NCBI GenBank assembly: GCA_036365145.1
Contig: JAEOAD010001365.1
Location: forward strand, 6,484,501 to 6,548,500
Length of the DNA: 64,000 nt
Source: Orientallactaga sibirica
Taxonomy: Eukaryota > Chordata > Mammalia > Rodentia > Dipodidae
Reading direction: 5' to 3'
A program made the translations under genes and the position numbers. Position 1 is the stretch's first letter; the number at the start of each line of letters is the position of its first letter. Shown one piece after another: positions 20,928 to 32,598 of this stretch. The notes beneath the pieces were generated by a model, which was not told where the DNA came from, made no database searches, and saw nothing but the letters and a program-made list of their open reading frames with translations.

Positions 20928-21264
20928 AATTAAATCCCTCATGGACGACACAATTGTTTTGTCTCTAAGGAGTTCGCAAATCAGAAGCTTGTGCAATTGT
21001 TTCTTTGAGTAATACCAAGGGCAGTCTTGGAGTCAAGCCCCAGAATAGGGCTCTAAGCCAGTATACCTTGTCTTGTTAGAGCTTGGAGGACCTGCCTTGT
21101 TCATGAGCTCTACTGTGTACCATGAGGTGTCAGGGACAGTGGAGCCTCTCACTGTTCACACCAAAGGACACCAAGCAAATGACATCCTTGCTGGAGTCCT
21201 CCCTCCTCCCTTGACTGAAGGCTGGAAAACACTCTGTTGCTGGGCTGGTTTTGGGTTCATTTTC
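20928..21264. other. Unique sequence, nothing recognised
   Basis: No repeat or gene feature was supported in this interval. Confidence 0.4.
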
Positions 21265-21373
21265 TAACACAAGACCTTACTTCCTATGTCACCCAGGCTG
21301 GCCTCAGACTTATGGTCCCACTGCCTCAGGCTTCCAAGAGCTGGGATCGAAGGTATGCACCACCATGTCAGGA
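21265..21373 (-). mobile_element. B1/PB1-like SINE, reverse strand
   Basis: ATGTCACCCAGGCTGGCCTC, TGCCTCAGGCTTCCAAGAGC and GTATGCACCACCATGTCAGG are the complement of an old 7SL-derived SINE. Confidence 0.75.
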
Positions 21374-21835
21374 TAGAAGACTGAGTTTCCATTCAGAGCA
21401 TCGTGGGTGGGGGGGGGGCATCTCTCCTTTAGCCTCTCATGCTTCCCTTGTGTCTCCTCATTTATCATGACTCATCCTTCAAGGTCTCGGGCAGCCACAT
21501 AAGTGACATGCCTGGACTCTGTTCTATGAGCAGGCTGTCCATGCCTTCCAGAGGAAGGCTGAGTTTAGCTGGTTTTCTTCAACCTGCCGCCACACCATGA
21601 CACCGTTTGCCAGGCCTCTCAGCCTGCTGCCGTGATTGTGCAATGCTGTTCTTGCATGTGGCTGTTCTTCTTGTGACTTATTTTTTATCAAGCCGTGCGA
21701 TGGATTTCCTTGTTCCTATTCACAAATAGAGATGTGCAGAGCTCTTAGAGGAGACGAATAAGAGAGCAGAGGCTTCCTGGTGTCAGCTGGTACCCATGAG
21801 CCTTCTGTCACTGGACATGTCAAACAGCAGCTTCA
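21374..21835. other. Unique sequence, nothing recognised
   Basis: There is a short G-run at about 21408-21418. No gene or repeat is recognised. Confidence 0.4.
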
Positions 21836-22045
21836 AAGCTGGGTGTGGTGGTCCACGCCCGTACTCCATCCTTCAGGACGTGGAGGCAGGAGAAGCAGGT
21901 GTTTGAGGACAGCCTGGGCTACATGGTGAGACCCTGTCAACAAAAAGAAAGGAGAGAGAGGGAGGGAGAGAGGGAGGGAAGAAGGAGAAAGGAAAGCATG
22001 GAGTATAAAGAGGAAAGAGAAAAGAAAAAGGGGAGAAAATGAAGC
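21836..22045 (+). mobile_element. B1-like SINE with a purine-rich extended tail
   Basis: GCTGGGTGTGGTGGTCCACG, then AGCCTGGGCTACATGGTGAG and ACCCTGTCAACAAAAAGAAA. The tail has expanded into (GGGA)n/(GAAA)n purine repeats to about 22045. Confidence 0.8.
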
Positions 22046-22389
22046 ACAGTAGCCTTCTCCAGGGCTTTTCAGTTTCCAAGGTTTTATTTACCCACTGTCA
22101 GGTTGTCTGCAGATACTAAATAGAAAACTCCATCAATAATTCATACATTTTCAATAATTTTTATTGTGGTATATGCTTATAATTGTTTCTCTTATTATTG
22201 GTTGTTTTGCCAGTCTCTTCCTGTTCCCAATTTATAGGCTAAACTTTTATCATGGGTGTTCACACGTGTGAAAAATCTTAGTATATGAAGGGTTTGGTAC
22301 CATGGAAGGTTTTAAGTATCCATGGGCCATACTGAAATGTAACAACCCTCCCTCCGCCACCAGGGGAACTGCTGCATATGGGACTGTGT
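22046..22389. other. Unique sequence, nothing recognised
   Basis: AT-rich in the first half. No repeat family or gene feature is recognised. Confidence 0.4.
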
Positions 22390-22845
22390 TGGCCACATTT
22401 TCATCACTGTGGCACAATATCTGAAATGTACAACTTACAGAAGGAAGGAAAGATGTATTTTGGCTCATAGTTTCAGAGTTTTCTGTCCATGACTGTTGGA
22501 CCTCGTTGCAACTGGGCCTATGGTGAGGCAGAGACTCCTGGAGAGAGATATGGCAGGGGAAACTTACCACCTCATGGTGGCCAGGAAGTAGAGAGGCCGA
22601 GAAAGGGCCAGGGCAAGATACAGCCTTTGAAGGCTCACCTCCCACGACCTGCTTCCTCTAGCCAGGCACCCCCATCTGACAGCACGCTCAGCTCATCAGT
22701 GGAATCATCCATCAATGAGTTAGTTCCCTCAGGATCCAACAACCTCTCGGTAGCATTCCCAGCCGGGGACCAAGCTTTCTACACACACATCCAAACTACG
22801 ACACTCTGTCCTGACCCCACAAAGCCTTGTGTCCATCCTTGTTTC
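22390..22845 (-). mobile_element. MaLR-like LTR, reverse strand
   Basis: On + it begins CATTTTCATCACTGTGGCAC, the complement of the MaLR LTR 3' end, then AGATGTATTTTGGCTCATAG and TCAGTGGAATCATCCATCAA. The far end is unclear. The 181-codon frame on + (22489-23034) runs across this and the next LTR and is not a gene. Confidence 0.6.
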
Positions 22846-23190
22846 AGTCAGGGTCACATTGCTGGCAGAAATCACCCAACCAAGAGCAGCTTATGGGGAA
22901 AAAAAGTTTTATTTTGGCTTACAGACTCGAGGGGAAGCTCCATGATGTCAGGGGAAAATGATGGCATGAGCAGAGGGTGGACATCACCCCCTGGCCAACA
23001 TAAGGTGGACCATAGCAACAGGAGAGTGTGCTGAACACTGGCAAGGGGACACTGGCTATAACACCCATAAGCCCGCCTCCAACAATACACTGCCTCCAGG
23101 AGGAGGTAATTCCCAAATCTCCATCAGCTGGGGAACCTAGGATTCAGAACACCTAAGTTTATGGGGGACACTGAATCAAACCACCACAAT
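22846..23190 (-). mobile_element. MaLR-like LTR, reverse strand (3' LTR)
   Basis: GTCACATTGCTGGCAGAAAT, TTTTATTTTGGCTTACAGAC, AAGCTCCATGATGTCAGGGG and the terminal GAATCAAACCACCACAATCC give the complete complement of a MaLR-like LTR. The closest relative in the window is 26130-26480. Confidence 0.7.
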
Positions 23191-23345
23191 CCTGTAACGC
23201 AAAATGCATTTCAGTCTGTCTCTAAGAGTACCCAAAGATTAACAATTCCAGCATGATGCAAAAGTCTCGTCCAAAGTCTCCTCTGTTCTGAGACTCAAGG
23301 CAAACATTTTACTCAGACTCACATGAGGGACAGAAAACAGATATT
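23191..23345 (-). mobile_element. MaLR internal 3' remnant, reverse strand
   Basis: AAATGCATTTCAGTCTGTCT and AGTCTCCTCTGTTCTGAGAC parallel 25110-25200, the end of a MaLR internal region that abuts its 3' LTR. Only this terminal piece remains. Confidence 0.6.
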
Positions 23346-24519
23346 GTAATTCACATGAGATTTATTTGACCAACAATTGAATGCTGATGACTGCCAAACT
23401 AGGTGTGGTGTGAGAGCTCTTGTGGCAGTCTAGACGTAGCCAGTGCCCGGGGCCCACACTGAGGGTGCTCGCTGCTGCAGGAGCCTTGCCAGTGCTCTGC
23501 TGCCCACCACAGGCATTGGCAGTACAAACACCTTGCTTCTAGTCAACAGTCACCATTTCTGAAATATCATTCCTGGATCCTGTTCGGGGATAAAATGATG
23601 AGTCTCTAAGCCATCTTTACCCTTCGCCGCCAGGCAGATACAGCCGAGGTGCATCAGAGGCGTCTGCGTGGAGCCCAGCAGATGCTCTCCACAGACAGAC
23701 TGGCTCTCCCATCTATCTGAGTCCCTGGTCTGCATTTGGACTGCTAGGCCCCTGGGCTACATGCAGAGAAAAATGAGCTTTAGTCAGGATTGGGAAGGTG
23801 CTATGACAGTTACACTGAGAATCCCTTGTCAAGGGAACAAATGCTATTTAATCAGTGCCCCACGCAGTAGGACGGTCCTGTGCCTTAATGCCACTGTATG
23901 TATGGTCATGGGGAGACCTTTGACATTTGGGGTGAAGGCTTGCCATACTATTCTTTTTACCATTAAGAATCACAATGTTGGAGATGGCATTTTTTTTTTG
24001 GCCACATCACACCCCAAAACAACTCATTGGTTTCCAGGAGCAGTGGACGGAGTGCACTTAAGGTGGGCATGAGAAGGGAAGGGCTCCTAGGGAACAGGCG
24101 ATCCCACTTTTCTTCTAAGTACTGAGGAACATTCTAGACCCCCGCCTGATACATCTGTGCAAACTCCCAGGAAACGGGCAGGGTCCTTTGATCCTCACAT
24201 AGCTCGGGCACCAAGTCCGCTTGTGCACAGGGCGGGGAGGCTCTCAGGCCTTTAGGGAGTTGGGAAGTTCGCCTGCTCCAGCGGTCTGCTTGTGGGAACT
24301 AGAGAGCTCAAGAAGAGGCCCTCTACACAGAAACAGAGTTGCCTGAAGGGAGAGCTGATGCTCTGGGGGCTTCTGGGTTCAGTGCAGGGCCAGTTCTCCC
24401 TTCCCAGGGACTTCAGAGAAGGCGGGTGGTCCAGAGCCCACCCTCTGCTCATCCTATGTGAGCGAGGGAGGCTCGGCACCTCTGGCTCTGTCCTCTATCA
24501 GCCAGAGATCTGGGTTAGG
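23346..24519. other. Unique GC-balanced sequence
   Basis: No repeat is recognised. A 134-codon frame on + (23668-24072) shows no domain, signal or family and is not called. Confidence 0.45.
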
Positions 24520-25075
24520 TCCTATCACTGCAACAGAGTTCTGAGAAAACCTGTCTGAACGGGGAGAGAGTTCTGTGGGCTCGTAGTTTCAGAGGAGTCG
24601 GTCCACAGTTGGCTGGCGCCACTGCTTTCTTTGCTCTCGAGGTAAGGGCACAGCAACATGATGGCGAGAGAGAGCAAGGAAAGAGGCTGGTGTCCAGCTC
24701 GGTTAATCAAAGGCATGGCCCCAGTGCTCCTCTTCCTCCAAATGGGGTTCACTTCCTCATTCCCATCAACTCCCAACAATGCCATCAGGTTGTAAGTTGG
24801 CCCAATGGCTGAGTCCAGTGATGAAGGTCCAATGATCAGGAGCCAAACATTTCTCTGCACACTGTCTGGAGAACCAAGCATTCAGCACGCGAGGTTTGGG
24901 GAAGCCTTTCATAGCCAAACCGTATCACAACTGTTTAATAATGGAACTAGGCAGACAGAACACCTCTGCAAGGAGACCTACACACAAGGACACCACTGCC
25001 TCCCTGAAGACAACGCCTCCACGCACTTTCTGCAATAGTTTATGGGGGACATCTGATTCCAGTCATCACATTCTG
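24520..25075 (-). mobile_element. MaLR-like LTR, reverse strand (3' LTR of the element to 26480)
   Basis: The + strand reads the complement of an LTR 3' end, then GGGCTCGTAGTTTCAGAGGA and GAACCAAGCATTCAGCACGC. It is bounded on the right by internal sequence starting near 25070. In element orientation this is the 3' LTR. Confidence 0.6.
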
Positions 25076-26125
25076 CCCTTGGCCCCCATAGACTTATGAC
25101 CCTCTCATGCTGTCAAATGCATTCAGTCCAACTTTAAAAGTCCCCCACAGTCTTGAATCATCTTAACACTTTGAAAGTCCAAAGTCTCATGTGAAAGTCT
25201 CTTTACTGTGAGCCTGTGGAATCGAAATGCAAGTTACAAGCACAGAGTCCATTTATGCAGAAAAAGAAGGCACTGCAAAGACCAGTGCATAGTTTAAAAT
25301 GAGCAAAGCAAATATCCAATTCTGTAGCTCTATGTCTGAACAAAATCTCTGGGTTTCAAATTCCACCACTCCACCTGGGCTCCTTACAGTTCAGGGAAAC
25401 ATTCACCCCAAGCAAGCAGCTCTCCTTAGGGGCTGTTTTATAGTTTTGGCATCTCCAATATCCTGAGGTCTGTACTGCAACACCTGACCCTCATGGCTTC
25501 TATTCGGGGACTATGGCCCTGTTTCACATTGCTGAGGAGTCATCTCAAAATAACTGTGTTGCAAATGACCCTCTCTTTCCTACATTTGTTATATTTTTGT
25601 GGTATCAGGTAGGCTACTAAATTTGTTAATCCAAGAATAAAGAAAACCATTTTTGAGGAGGGCACTCTTTCAGCATTCTTCCTGCTGTCCCAATGCAAAG
25701 CAGCTGGCCCAGTGCCAATGGTGGCACTCTCTCAAACAATTTCAGTTGAACCAAGATACCAGTCTCTGGCCCAAAACTTTCATTTATTTTTTTTTCTGTG
25801 CCATGTCCTTCTGCTCACACCAATCCATTTATTCTAAACTCAACTTTCTCAAGTTTCAGGACATGTACAGAACAGAGCCAATCTCTTACACAAACTGCCC
25901 ATAGCCCAGTCTGGATAAAACTCCTTTCCCCTCATAAGTCAAGCCTCACAGCTCTGTCTGCATTCAGGTCTTTCAACTCTCACCAGAATGGTCCATCAAG
26001 CTCTGCTTACAGCACTGCAAGGCGTCTCTTAATCTGAATCCTTCCATATTCCTCCCACACATCAATTTCAAAAAAATCAAAAACGACACAGTCCGGTTTC
26101 TAGCAGCAATGACCCAACTCCTGTT
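25076..26125 (-). mobile_element. ERVL-MaLR internal region, reverse strand
   Basis: CATTCAGTCCAACTTTAAAA, TTTGAAAGTCCAAAGTCTCA, TGTGAGCCTGTGGAATCGAA, and TGCTCACACCAATCCATTTA are characteristic blocks of reverse MaLR internal sequence. It is about 1 kb, shorter than an intact internal region, and non-coding. Confidence 0.75.
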
Positions 26126-26480
26126 ACCAGTTTTCTGTTATAGTTATCTTTTTGTTGCTGGGAAGATCACCCAACCAAAAGCAGCTGATGGGAGTAAAGA
26201 GTTTATGTTGGCTGACCATCTGTAGAGGAAAGTTCATGATGGCAGGGAAAAGATGGTAGAGCAGAGGCTGGACACCACCTCCTCGACACAGCAGGAGGCA
26301 GACAACATTAAGAATGAGCTGAGCTTTGGCAAGGGGAAAGCTGGATTATAACACACCTAGTCTGGCCCCAACAACACACCTCCTTCAGCAAGGCTCCACC
26401 TCCCAAATTGACACAACCTGGGAACCAAGCATTCAAAACACACGAGTTTATAAGAGACATCTGATTCAAACCAACACACT
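26126..26480 (-). mobile_element. MaLR-like LTR, reverse strand (5' LTR)
   Basis: It starts on + with TATCTTTTTGTTGCTGGGAA, passes ACCCAACCAAAAGCAGCTGA and AAAGTTCATGATGGCAGGGA, and ends CATCTGATTCAAACCAACAC. With 24520-25075 it frames an internal region, so 24520-26480 is a nearly complete MaLR provirus-like copy. The two LTRs are quite diverged, so a mosaic of two insertions is possible. Confidence 0.65.
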
Positions 26481-26982
26481 CATTTTAAAGTAAAAATCCT
26501 ACCATTACAGGTTGTATGCAACTAACTGGAAAAAAAAATGTTATGAAAGCCAAATGAGATGCTTGTGTGCACTGGATCCAGACCTCAGTCACCATTAAGG
26601 AACAAATGTCCCATCTAAACTCAGAGGCCTTGCTGGCCTTCCACAGAACTGTCATCTTTGCTTGACCGACCTGGATGACCAGTAAGAAGATGACACGTCC
26701 ATTGTCTATATGTGGCTTACAGACAGTCAACCTGGGCATGACCCAGCAGTGGATGGGAGACTCCAGCCTGAATGTCTGAGTCCACATTCTAGAAGCTCCA
26801 CGGAGACTGGCTTTCACACTAGAGAGCTGAGCTCAGTGAAACCTGCTCTCTCCCGTGGCAGGTGTAAAGCCTGGATGCTCTTGCTTTGGGGAAGTCTTCT
26901 TCTTCATCCATGCTAGGCTAGACACGGTCACCTCCCCCCCCCCCGAGAGACTTAAGAGGGTGGCTACAAAAATCTGGTCCCT
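26481..26982. other. Unique sequence with a poly-C run
   Basis: Nothing gene-like. A run of about 11 C sits at 26934-26944. Confidence 0.45.
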
Positions 26983-27206
26983 GGGCCTGGAGAGACGGCT
27001 TAGCGGTCAAAGTGCTTGCCTGTGAAGCCAAAAGACCCAGGCTCAATTCCCCAGTACCCACGTAAGCCAGATGCACAAGGTGGTACATATATCTGGAGTC
27101 TGTTTGTAGTGGCTGAAGGCCCTGGCATGCACATTCTATCTGCCTCTTCCTCTCTCTCTCTCTTTTTCAAATAAATAAATAAACATTTTAAAAAATGAAT
27201 AAAAAG
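26983..27206 (+). mobile_element. B2-superfamily (DIP-like) SINE
   Basis: Head GGGCCTGGAGAGACGGCTTA, CTCAATTCCCCAG, GATGCACAAGGTGGTACATA, CT tract and an (AAAT)n tail. Confidence 0.92.
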
Positions 27207-27639
27207 AGCAACAACGACAAAAAGAACCTGCTCCCCACCCACTGCCTCAAGTTGCGCTTCTACCATCCACATGGGGAACACGAGTGAGCTTTTAGAATAA
27301 TTCCCCTCTGCTTGCACCACTGCAGGAGACGTTCTACCCCTAAGCCCTGCCAGGGGAAGTATAGAGCACTCAGAATGGTACCACTCCACCTAAGTCAAGT
27401 CACCAGGCAGAATCCCAGGAGGAGCGCCCCTAGAGCTCAGCCTCCATCAAGGAAGCAGTCTAGTGTCACCCTGGAGGAGGCAACAGAATGCCATAAAGTG
27501 GGAAAAGTTTTGCAAGGAATTATTATACTAAGCCCCCATTCTCTATCCAGACTCACTGGTTCCTTTGGGGAAGCACCTTTCAGCATGTTCGGGGGCAGAA
27601 GGATGGTTGTAGAAAGTTGACCTCAATTGAACATTTGCT

Positions 27640-28150
27640 TCCCTGACTCCCTAAGGCCCTAGGCCTTGTCAGCAGGGACATATCGCTCCATAATTATGGA
27701 CTACGCAGCTTTGGGGGGCCTTTCCCTTCCATTGACGACATTTACTAGTGTTAGTCGGTGCATAAATACAATTAGATTTGAGAGTTCTATTACAAAAGCC
27801 AATAAAGCGGGCCTCAGTAGAGATTCTAAAATTACTTAACTTTTCTTTAGAAAAAATATTAAAACAGTATTATCACATCAATGAGAAGAAAAGACAGGGA
27901 GATAATAAAGTTATGTTAAACCTCCCTGTATTTACTCATGTGTGAAACAGTTATGTCTGGTCACATAATTGCAGTGGTTCTGAGAAATATTTCATATTTT
28001 ATAATGAACATTAAAAGAGTTTGTGGATCATTACTTTATATGAGTTTCAAAGTTATTACATAAAACCCAATAGGAATGGTTATAAATTATCAGATCCTCC
28101 GGCCTGGCCTTGGTAAACATAACATGAAGACTGAAACGTTCTGGCAGACA
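27640..28150. other. AT-rich repeat-free block, candidate conserved non-coding element
   Basis: About 500 bp with no recognised repeat. It has a composition of regulatory type, with CATAAATACAATTAGATTTG at about 27760 and CCAATAAAGCGGGCCTCAGT at about 27800. It has no open frame of note. Conservation must be tested. Confidence 0.3.
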
Positions 28151-28284
28151 AGATTCATGAGAGGAGGTAAAATTCCCCCTGAATGTTAAGGGGGGAAGAA
28201 GAGCAGAGTCCTTGTAGCCAGCTCCTAACATTTCTTTTTTGTTTCTGTTTCAAAGAAATCCTGTTGAGCCAGTAGCTTAAGACA

Positions 28285-28394
<110 letters not shown>

Positions 28395-28989
28395 CTGCTT
28401 AACAAAAGATAACCCATGATGTTCAGATGTGGCCCTCCTCAGCCCATCTCTCATTACCCTATCTGTGGCCTTCGGGTCATTGAGAAATTCTTGAACTTCT
28501 CCACGCAACGTGAGTTAAAAATACTGAGTTTAGTGGGCCCATCTGATGGTCACCAGTTATTTATTTTCAAAAAGAGATCTTGTCTTTGAAATCTTACAAT
28601 ACAACATCTTGGCAGAACCTAGAGAACTGGAGAATTGAGAACATTCTCAGGAATTTTTCTTTCTTTCTTTTCTGTCCTGTTTATATTTTTATTTTATCTT
28701 TTTATTTTATTGGTTAACAAACTGGTAGGCAGGCAGCAATTTAGTTAAAAATGACCATTTTGAGAATCACAGTTATGAGTAGAATAGTTGTCCATCTATT
28801 TATTTGTATTCATTTTTTTTTTTGTTAATCACAGCATTATATTTTGTTCTGAACCATTATGCATGGAGCTTCTTTCGAACTGGTTTCTGCTCAGTAGAAG
28901 AAGCATTAAACGTCAGGAGGCAGGCCGGAGTGGTGGGCTTCAGGGCTTCTGGTCAGTGTGTGAGAGGGACAGCAACACCCTTGGGCTAT
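28395..28989. other. Unique AT-rich sequence
   Basis: Low-complexity T/A-rich runs at 28650-28720 and 28795-28825. No other feature is recognised. Confidence 0.45.
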
Positions 28990-29500
28990 GGCGGCCTGGG
29001 CCTCCGCCCCCCCCCATACAGGAGACAATATCTGCTACCTGTTTGGCAAATGTAGCCACCGCCCCCACCATGGCCAAATGACAGCTCCCCATCTTGCCTG
29101 GGGTTCTCCCCTTCACACGGAGGCTTTCTTAGCAAACAGAAGTCTTTTGGAGAATTTAAAGCTCTAAGTTGGCGGCCAGATTCTGACTTGACTTTGAGTT
29201 ATGTCTGCCTTGATCATTATGCAGTCATTCACATATATTTTAGACATCAATATTGTCTGGAAATAGTCTCCAGTTCTCCGTGCTATTTATAGGCTTCGGC
29301 TGTCCTCTTTGCTTCTGCTCCGACAGTCTTCTCCAACGCTCCCAGAGCCAAGTACTGCTTGCAGATCATTTCAATAAATACCCAGAGCCACATACTGCTT
29401 GCAGATCATTTCAATAAGTACCCAGAGCCACGTACTGCTTGCAGATCATTTTAATAAAAATTTGTATTGGGAAGAGCTTGCCATCTTCTTCTCAGTTTCT
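28990..29500 (+). mobile_element. Possible solo LTR with TATA and polyadenylation signals
   Basis: A TATTTATA box (29284-29291) is followed after 82 bp by AATAAA (29373-29378). They are separated by a pyrimidine-rich segment (TCCTCTTTGCTTCTGCTCCG), the spacing expected of a U3/R/U5 arrangement. The R-like part carries a 40-bp triplication. Borders and target-site duplication could not be fixed, so the family is unassigned. Confidence 0.35.
29341..29459 (+). repeat. 40-bp triplication
   Basis: Three adjacent copies start at 29341, 29381 and 29421, each beginning CCCAGAGCCA and containing TACTGCTTGCAGATCATTT. The first and third hold AATAAA (29373, 29453); the second has AATAAG. Confidence 0.95.
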
Positions 29501-30059
29501 CTCCATATCAAGCAGAAACTAGAGCTCCTGAGGTGCCTGTTGGGCCTCTGTAACATGCTTGGATGGAGATTGTACCTGTTTCAGGCCTGTTTAAATGAAA
29601 CAATGTCATATGGTGTCCTCCACAGAGAGTTAAATTTTGCCAACAACAGCCAAAAAATAAAATAAAATAAAAAGATTCTAAAGATGTCAACTTACAATGT
29701 GCAGGAAAGCTCTCTTGTTTATTTTAAAAATGATAATTTGACTAAAATCTGATATTTGAGTGTCAGTATGCAATTTAAAAAAATGAAAGAAAGAAAGAAA
29801 CCTCAAGCAAAGTGGCGGGGGGGGGGGAAGTACAGATATTTTCAAGACCTAACAGAATAACCAGGGTGAAGTGTGTGTGGGGGTCCGTTTCAGGTGTTCT
29901 GGAACAGAAAGCATTAGGCCGAGATTAGGGGGCTCTCAGAAGTTGGCATAATAAAATGTCAAGGGCATTCAAGGCCTGTGCCCCCCTGGCTGCCTGGGTC
30001 AGGCCTGCCTCTAATCCACCTGGTCCCTGTCTCAGAACCTTCCTTCCAGGTACTTCCTG
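29501..30059. other. Unique sequence, nothing recognised
   Basis: There is an A-rich (AAAAT)n run at 29651-29672 and a poly-G run at 29815-29827. No gene or repeat family is recognised. Confidence 0.4.
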
Positions 30060-31060
30060 CAGTGGCCTCTAGGTGGTGCTAATACTGCGTTGCTCCAGCT
30101 TTTAGGCACAATGAAAACATTAATTTGCTATGAGATAATTTTTGACGTAAATGTAAAATGGTGCCCATTCGAACTCAGTAATGAAGCATGCTGCATTTCT
30201 GCAGCTCCTAATTTGACTAGTTAAATGACTCCATTACGTGTCTAACAGACAGAAGCAAATAATTTCTGGTCAGTTGATGTTCACTTATCCGTATCATTTT
30301 GCCCTGAAAATAAAGTCTCTAATCTACAATTCCTTTGTCTTAGTGTTTTTTTTTTCTTGGTTAAGATTATTAAAGCAAATATACTTAAATAATTCAGATT
30401 AAACCAGCACAAACTAACATTAAAAAGTCAGAGACTATGAGTAACAGAGGAAGTGGAAGACCAAAGCTCCCCCAAATTACTCCGACCTTTGCCCTGTCCC
30501 AGGTCTATGAGTCTTGGGCTTGAAAAGGACAAGTGTCTATCTTCCCAATTCCATTGTCTGTCTATGTCCCCGAACAGCCTGCTGTCTGCCTTTCTCAGTT
30601 ACAGTGCTACTTAACTTTAAGGATGTCTGGAAATGTTTCAACAGGATGCATCCTACTGTAGCAAAAAGAAAAAGAAAAAAAAAATTATATAAAAAAATAC
30701 CACTTTAAAAAATATCAAGTGATGACTAATTTTGCCAAAAGGGAAAATGGTTAATATTGAATCTTAATGTTCTTTATCTAAATGCTTTTCTCTTCCTGCT
30801 AAACACAAGTTTAGAATTAAAGCGTATCAGTTTACACATATTGCATGCATATTAGTGAGACACAGCTGTGTATGTCCCCCTCTTAAGAGCCATATGATTA
30901 AGTTATGGGATATCATATAATCCAAACTCTGTTTCTATTGGTCACCTTTCACAGACAAAAGCTTTTTAGTTTTAGGTCTATTAAGTGACAGAATGTCCAA
31001 CTCTGTAAATGTGCAAGTAATTCTCGTGAAACACCTGTGACTTTCATTTGCACTCACAAC
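30060..31060. other. AT-rich repeat-free block, candidate conserved non-coding region
   Basis: One kilobase without recognised repeats. It begins with a CTCF-like word, CCTCTAGGTGGTGC (30066-30079), then ATTAATTTGCTATGAGATAA and CTCCTAATTTGACTAGTTAA. This is typical of regulatory rather than coding DNA. Conservation is not testable here. Confidence 0.3.
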
Positions 31061-32482
31061 GTCCATCTACAGATTGCTTCTGGGTAGCTGTAGAAGGGCC
31101 TTGCTCCTGGGCTGAGGCAGCTCTGGGGTGCTCAGTGGCACAGATGGGAGACCCTGGGTCTGACAAGCCCTAGCCCTCTCACCCCAAAATCCTAGAGCAA
31201 GCGGACAGTGGCCTCTCTCTGTGGAGAATAAGGGATAGGGGCAGGACAAGCCCCAGAGCTCTGCATGGCCCCGTGTCTTCACTCTCACTGGTGTGTCTGG
31301 TTAGTGTCAAGCACTTCATCTGTACAGTGTCATCTGTTTTAGAAACACAACATGGGATCAGAAAGGACCAGTTTAAACGATTTTCACATTTCCCTAAAGT
31401 TAGCGTGCTATGTGACCCAATTAAACGCACTTTCACAAACTGACCGAAATGCATGTGTACACTGCCTTTATTAAGCTTTTAAAATTTCCACTCCCTCTTC
31501 ATGCATGCAAACTTAGGCCCTTCTCGTGTTAGGGAAGAGGGACACAGAACACAGACTATGTCTTTTGATGTAAAACAATGTCAAAAGGGCTATTTATGAC
31601 TCATACTTTGTTGAAAATTTTGGCTGATGTCACTTCAACAACTTGATCAGGGGACATTGCTTTCCTACATAAAGCCAGACACTTGTGCTTGAGGGGCTGG
31701 GCCTGGCACTTTCTGCTGCCCGGGCAATACAGGTTCTTTGTAGGTTGAGAAGCCTTGTGGGTTTCCAGGGAGGATCTTGCCTTTAAGTTTGGTGTAGAAG
31801 TTACAGCTGGAGAGATGTTTCCAGCACATGGCTCTATGTGGGCTGTTCAAGCTGGGGGAAGAAAATGAGGTCAGGTGGGGAAGGAGAGGAGTAGGTATCT
31901 ACACGGTTCCTTGGGGCCTTGGATCAGGGGCTGCAAAACTCCCTCTACAACCCGTGTCTTTGACAGGAGGGACAACTGCTCCTAGCATCTGACGGCAGCT
32001 GCTGGCACCTTCCCCAGGGCAGCCCTTTATCTGAGTCCAGGAAACCGAGGCCAGAAAGGAAGCAAATTTCATTTGAGGCTGAGCCCACAATCCTGCCCGA
32101 AGGTGAGAGAGTCCCTGGAGAACAGAAACATGGTCTGTCAGCCATGCAGGAAAATGAGAGATGCCCAGCAGAAGAGAAACAGACAAACTTCCAGGCTAAC
32201 ACTGACTTCAGATGAAAGATTCCGGAGGGCTACATGGGAAACTTTACAGCTCCCTAAAACCTGGAACAGGAGCTGGGTTCTTGTGGTGAGGGTTGTCAGA
32301 GAAGCCTTGGGACTTCCTTGTTTCCCTCAAACAGCCGCCGGCATCAGAAGCTGTAAGCCTACTGTAAGGACAGAACTCTTTGCTTTGGATTAAAAACTGG
32401 TGATGCTTTCAACTGATGGGGAAGAAAGGTTTCTGACCTTGAGGCTTAGCAAAGTGGTACTGAAAACTGGGTTGCTGATAAC
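31061..32482. other. Unique sequence of mixed composition
   Basis: No repeats are recognised. Open frames on - at 31899-32202 and on + at 32073-32393 overlap one another and show no domain. Confidence 0.45.
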
Positions 32483-32570
32483 TTTCCCCCGCCTTCAGTG
32501 CTGGGGATTAAACTCAGGGTCTTACACATACTGAGCAAGTGCTCTACCACTGGGCTACACAACCCAGCCC
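32483..32570 (-). mobile_element. ID SINE, reverse strand
   Basis: CAGTGCTGGGGATTAAACTC, CACATACTGAGCAAGTGCTC and TACCACTGGGCTACACAACC are the complement of an ID element (tRNA-Ala-derived). Confidence 0.88.
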
Positions 32571-32598
32571 TGTTTTCCTTGTGGAACAAGGAGGTGAC

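Noticed and set aside
22489..23034. 181-codon forward frame
   Set aside because: It crosses two adjacent reverse-strand LTR copies and has no domain, so it is a by-product of GC-balanced LTR sequence.
29341..29459. Possible CRISPR or minisatellite array
   Set aside because: There are only three adjacent units with no spacers. It is better explained as local triplication.
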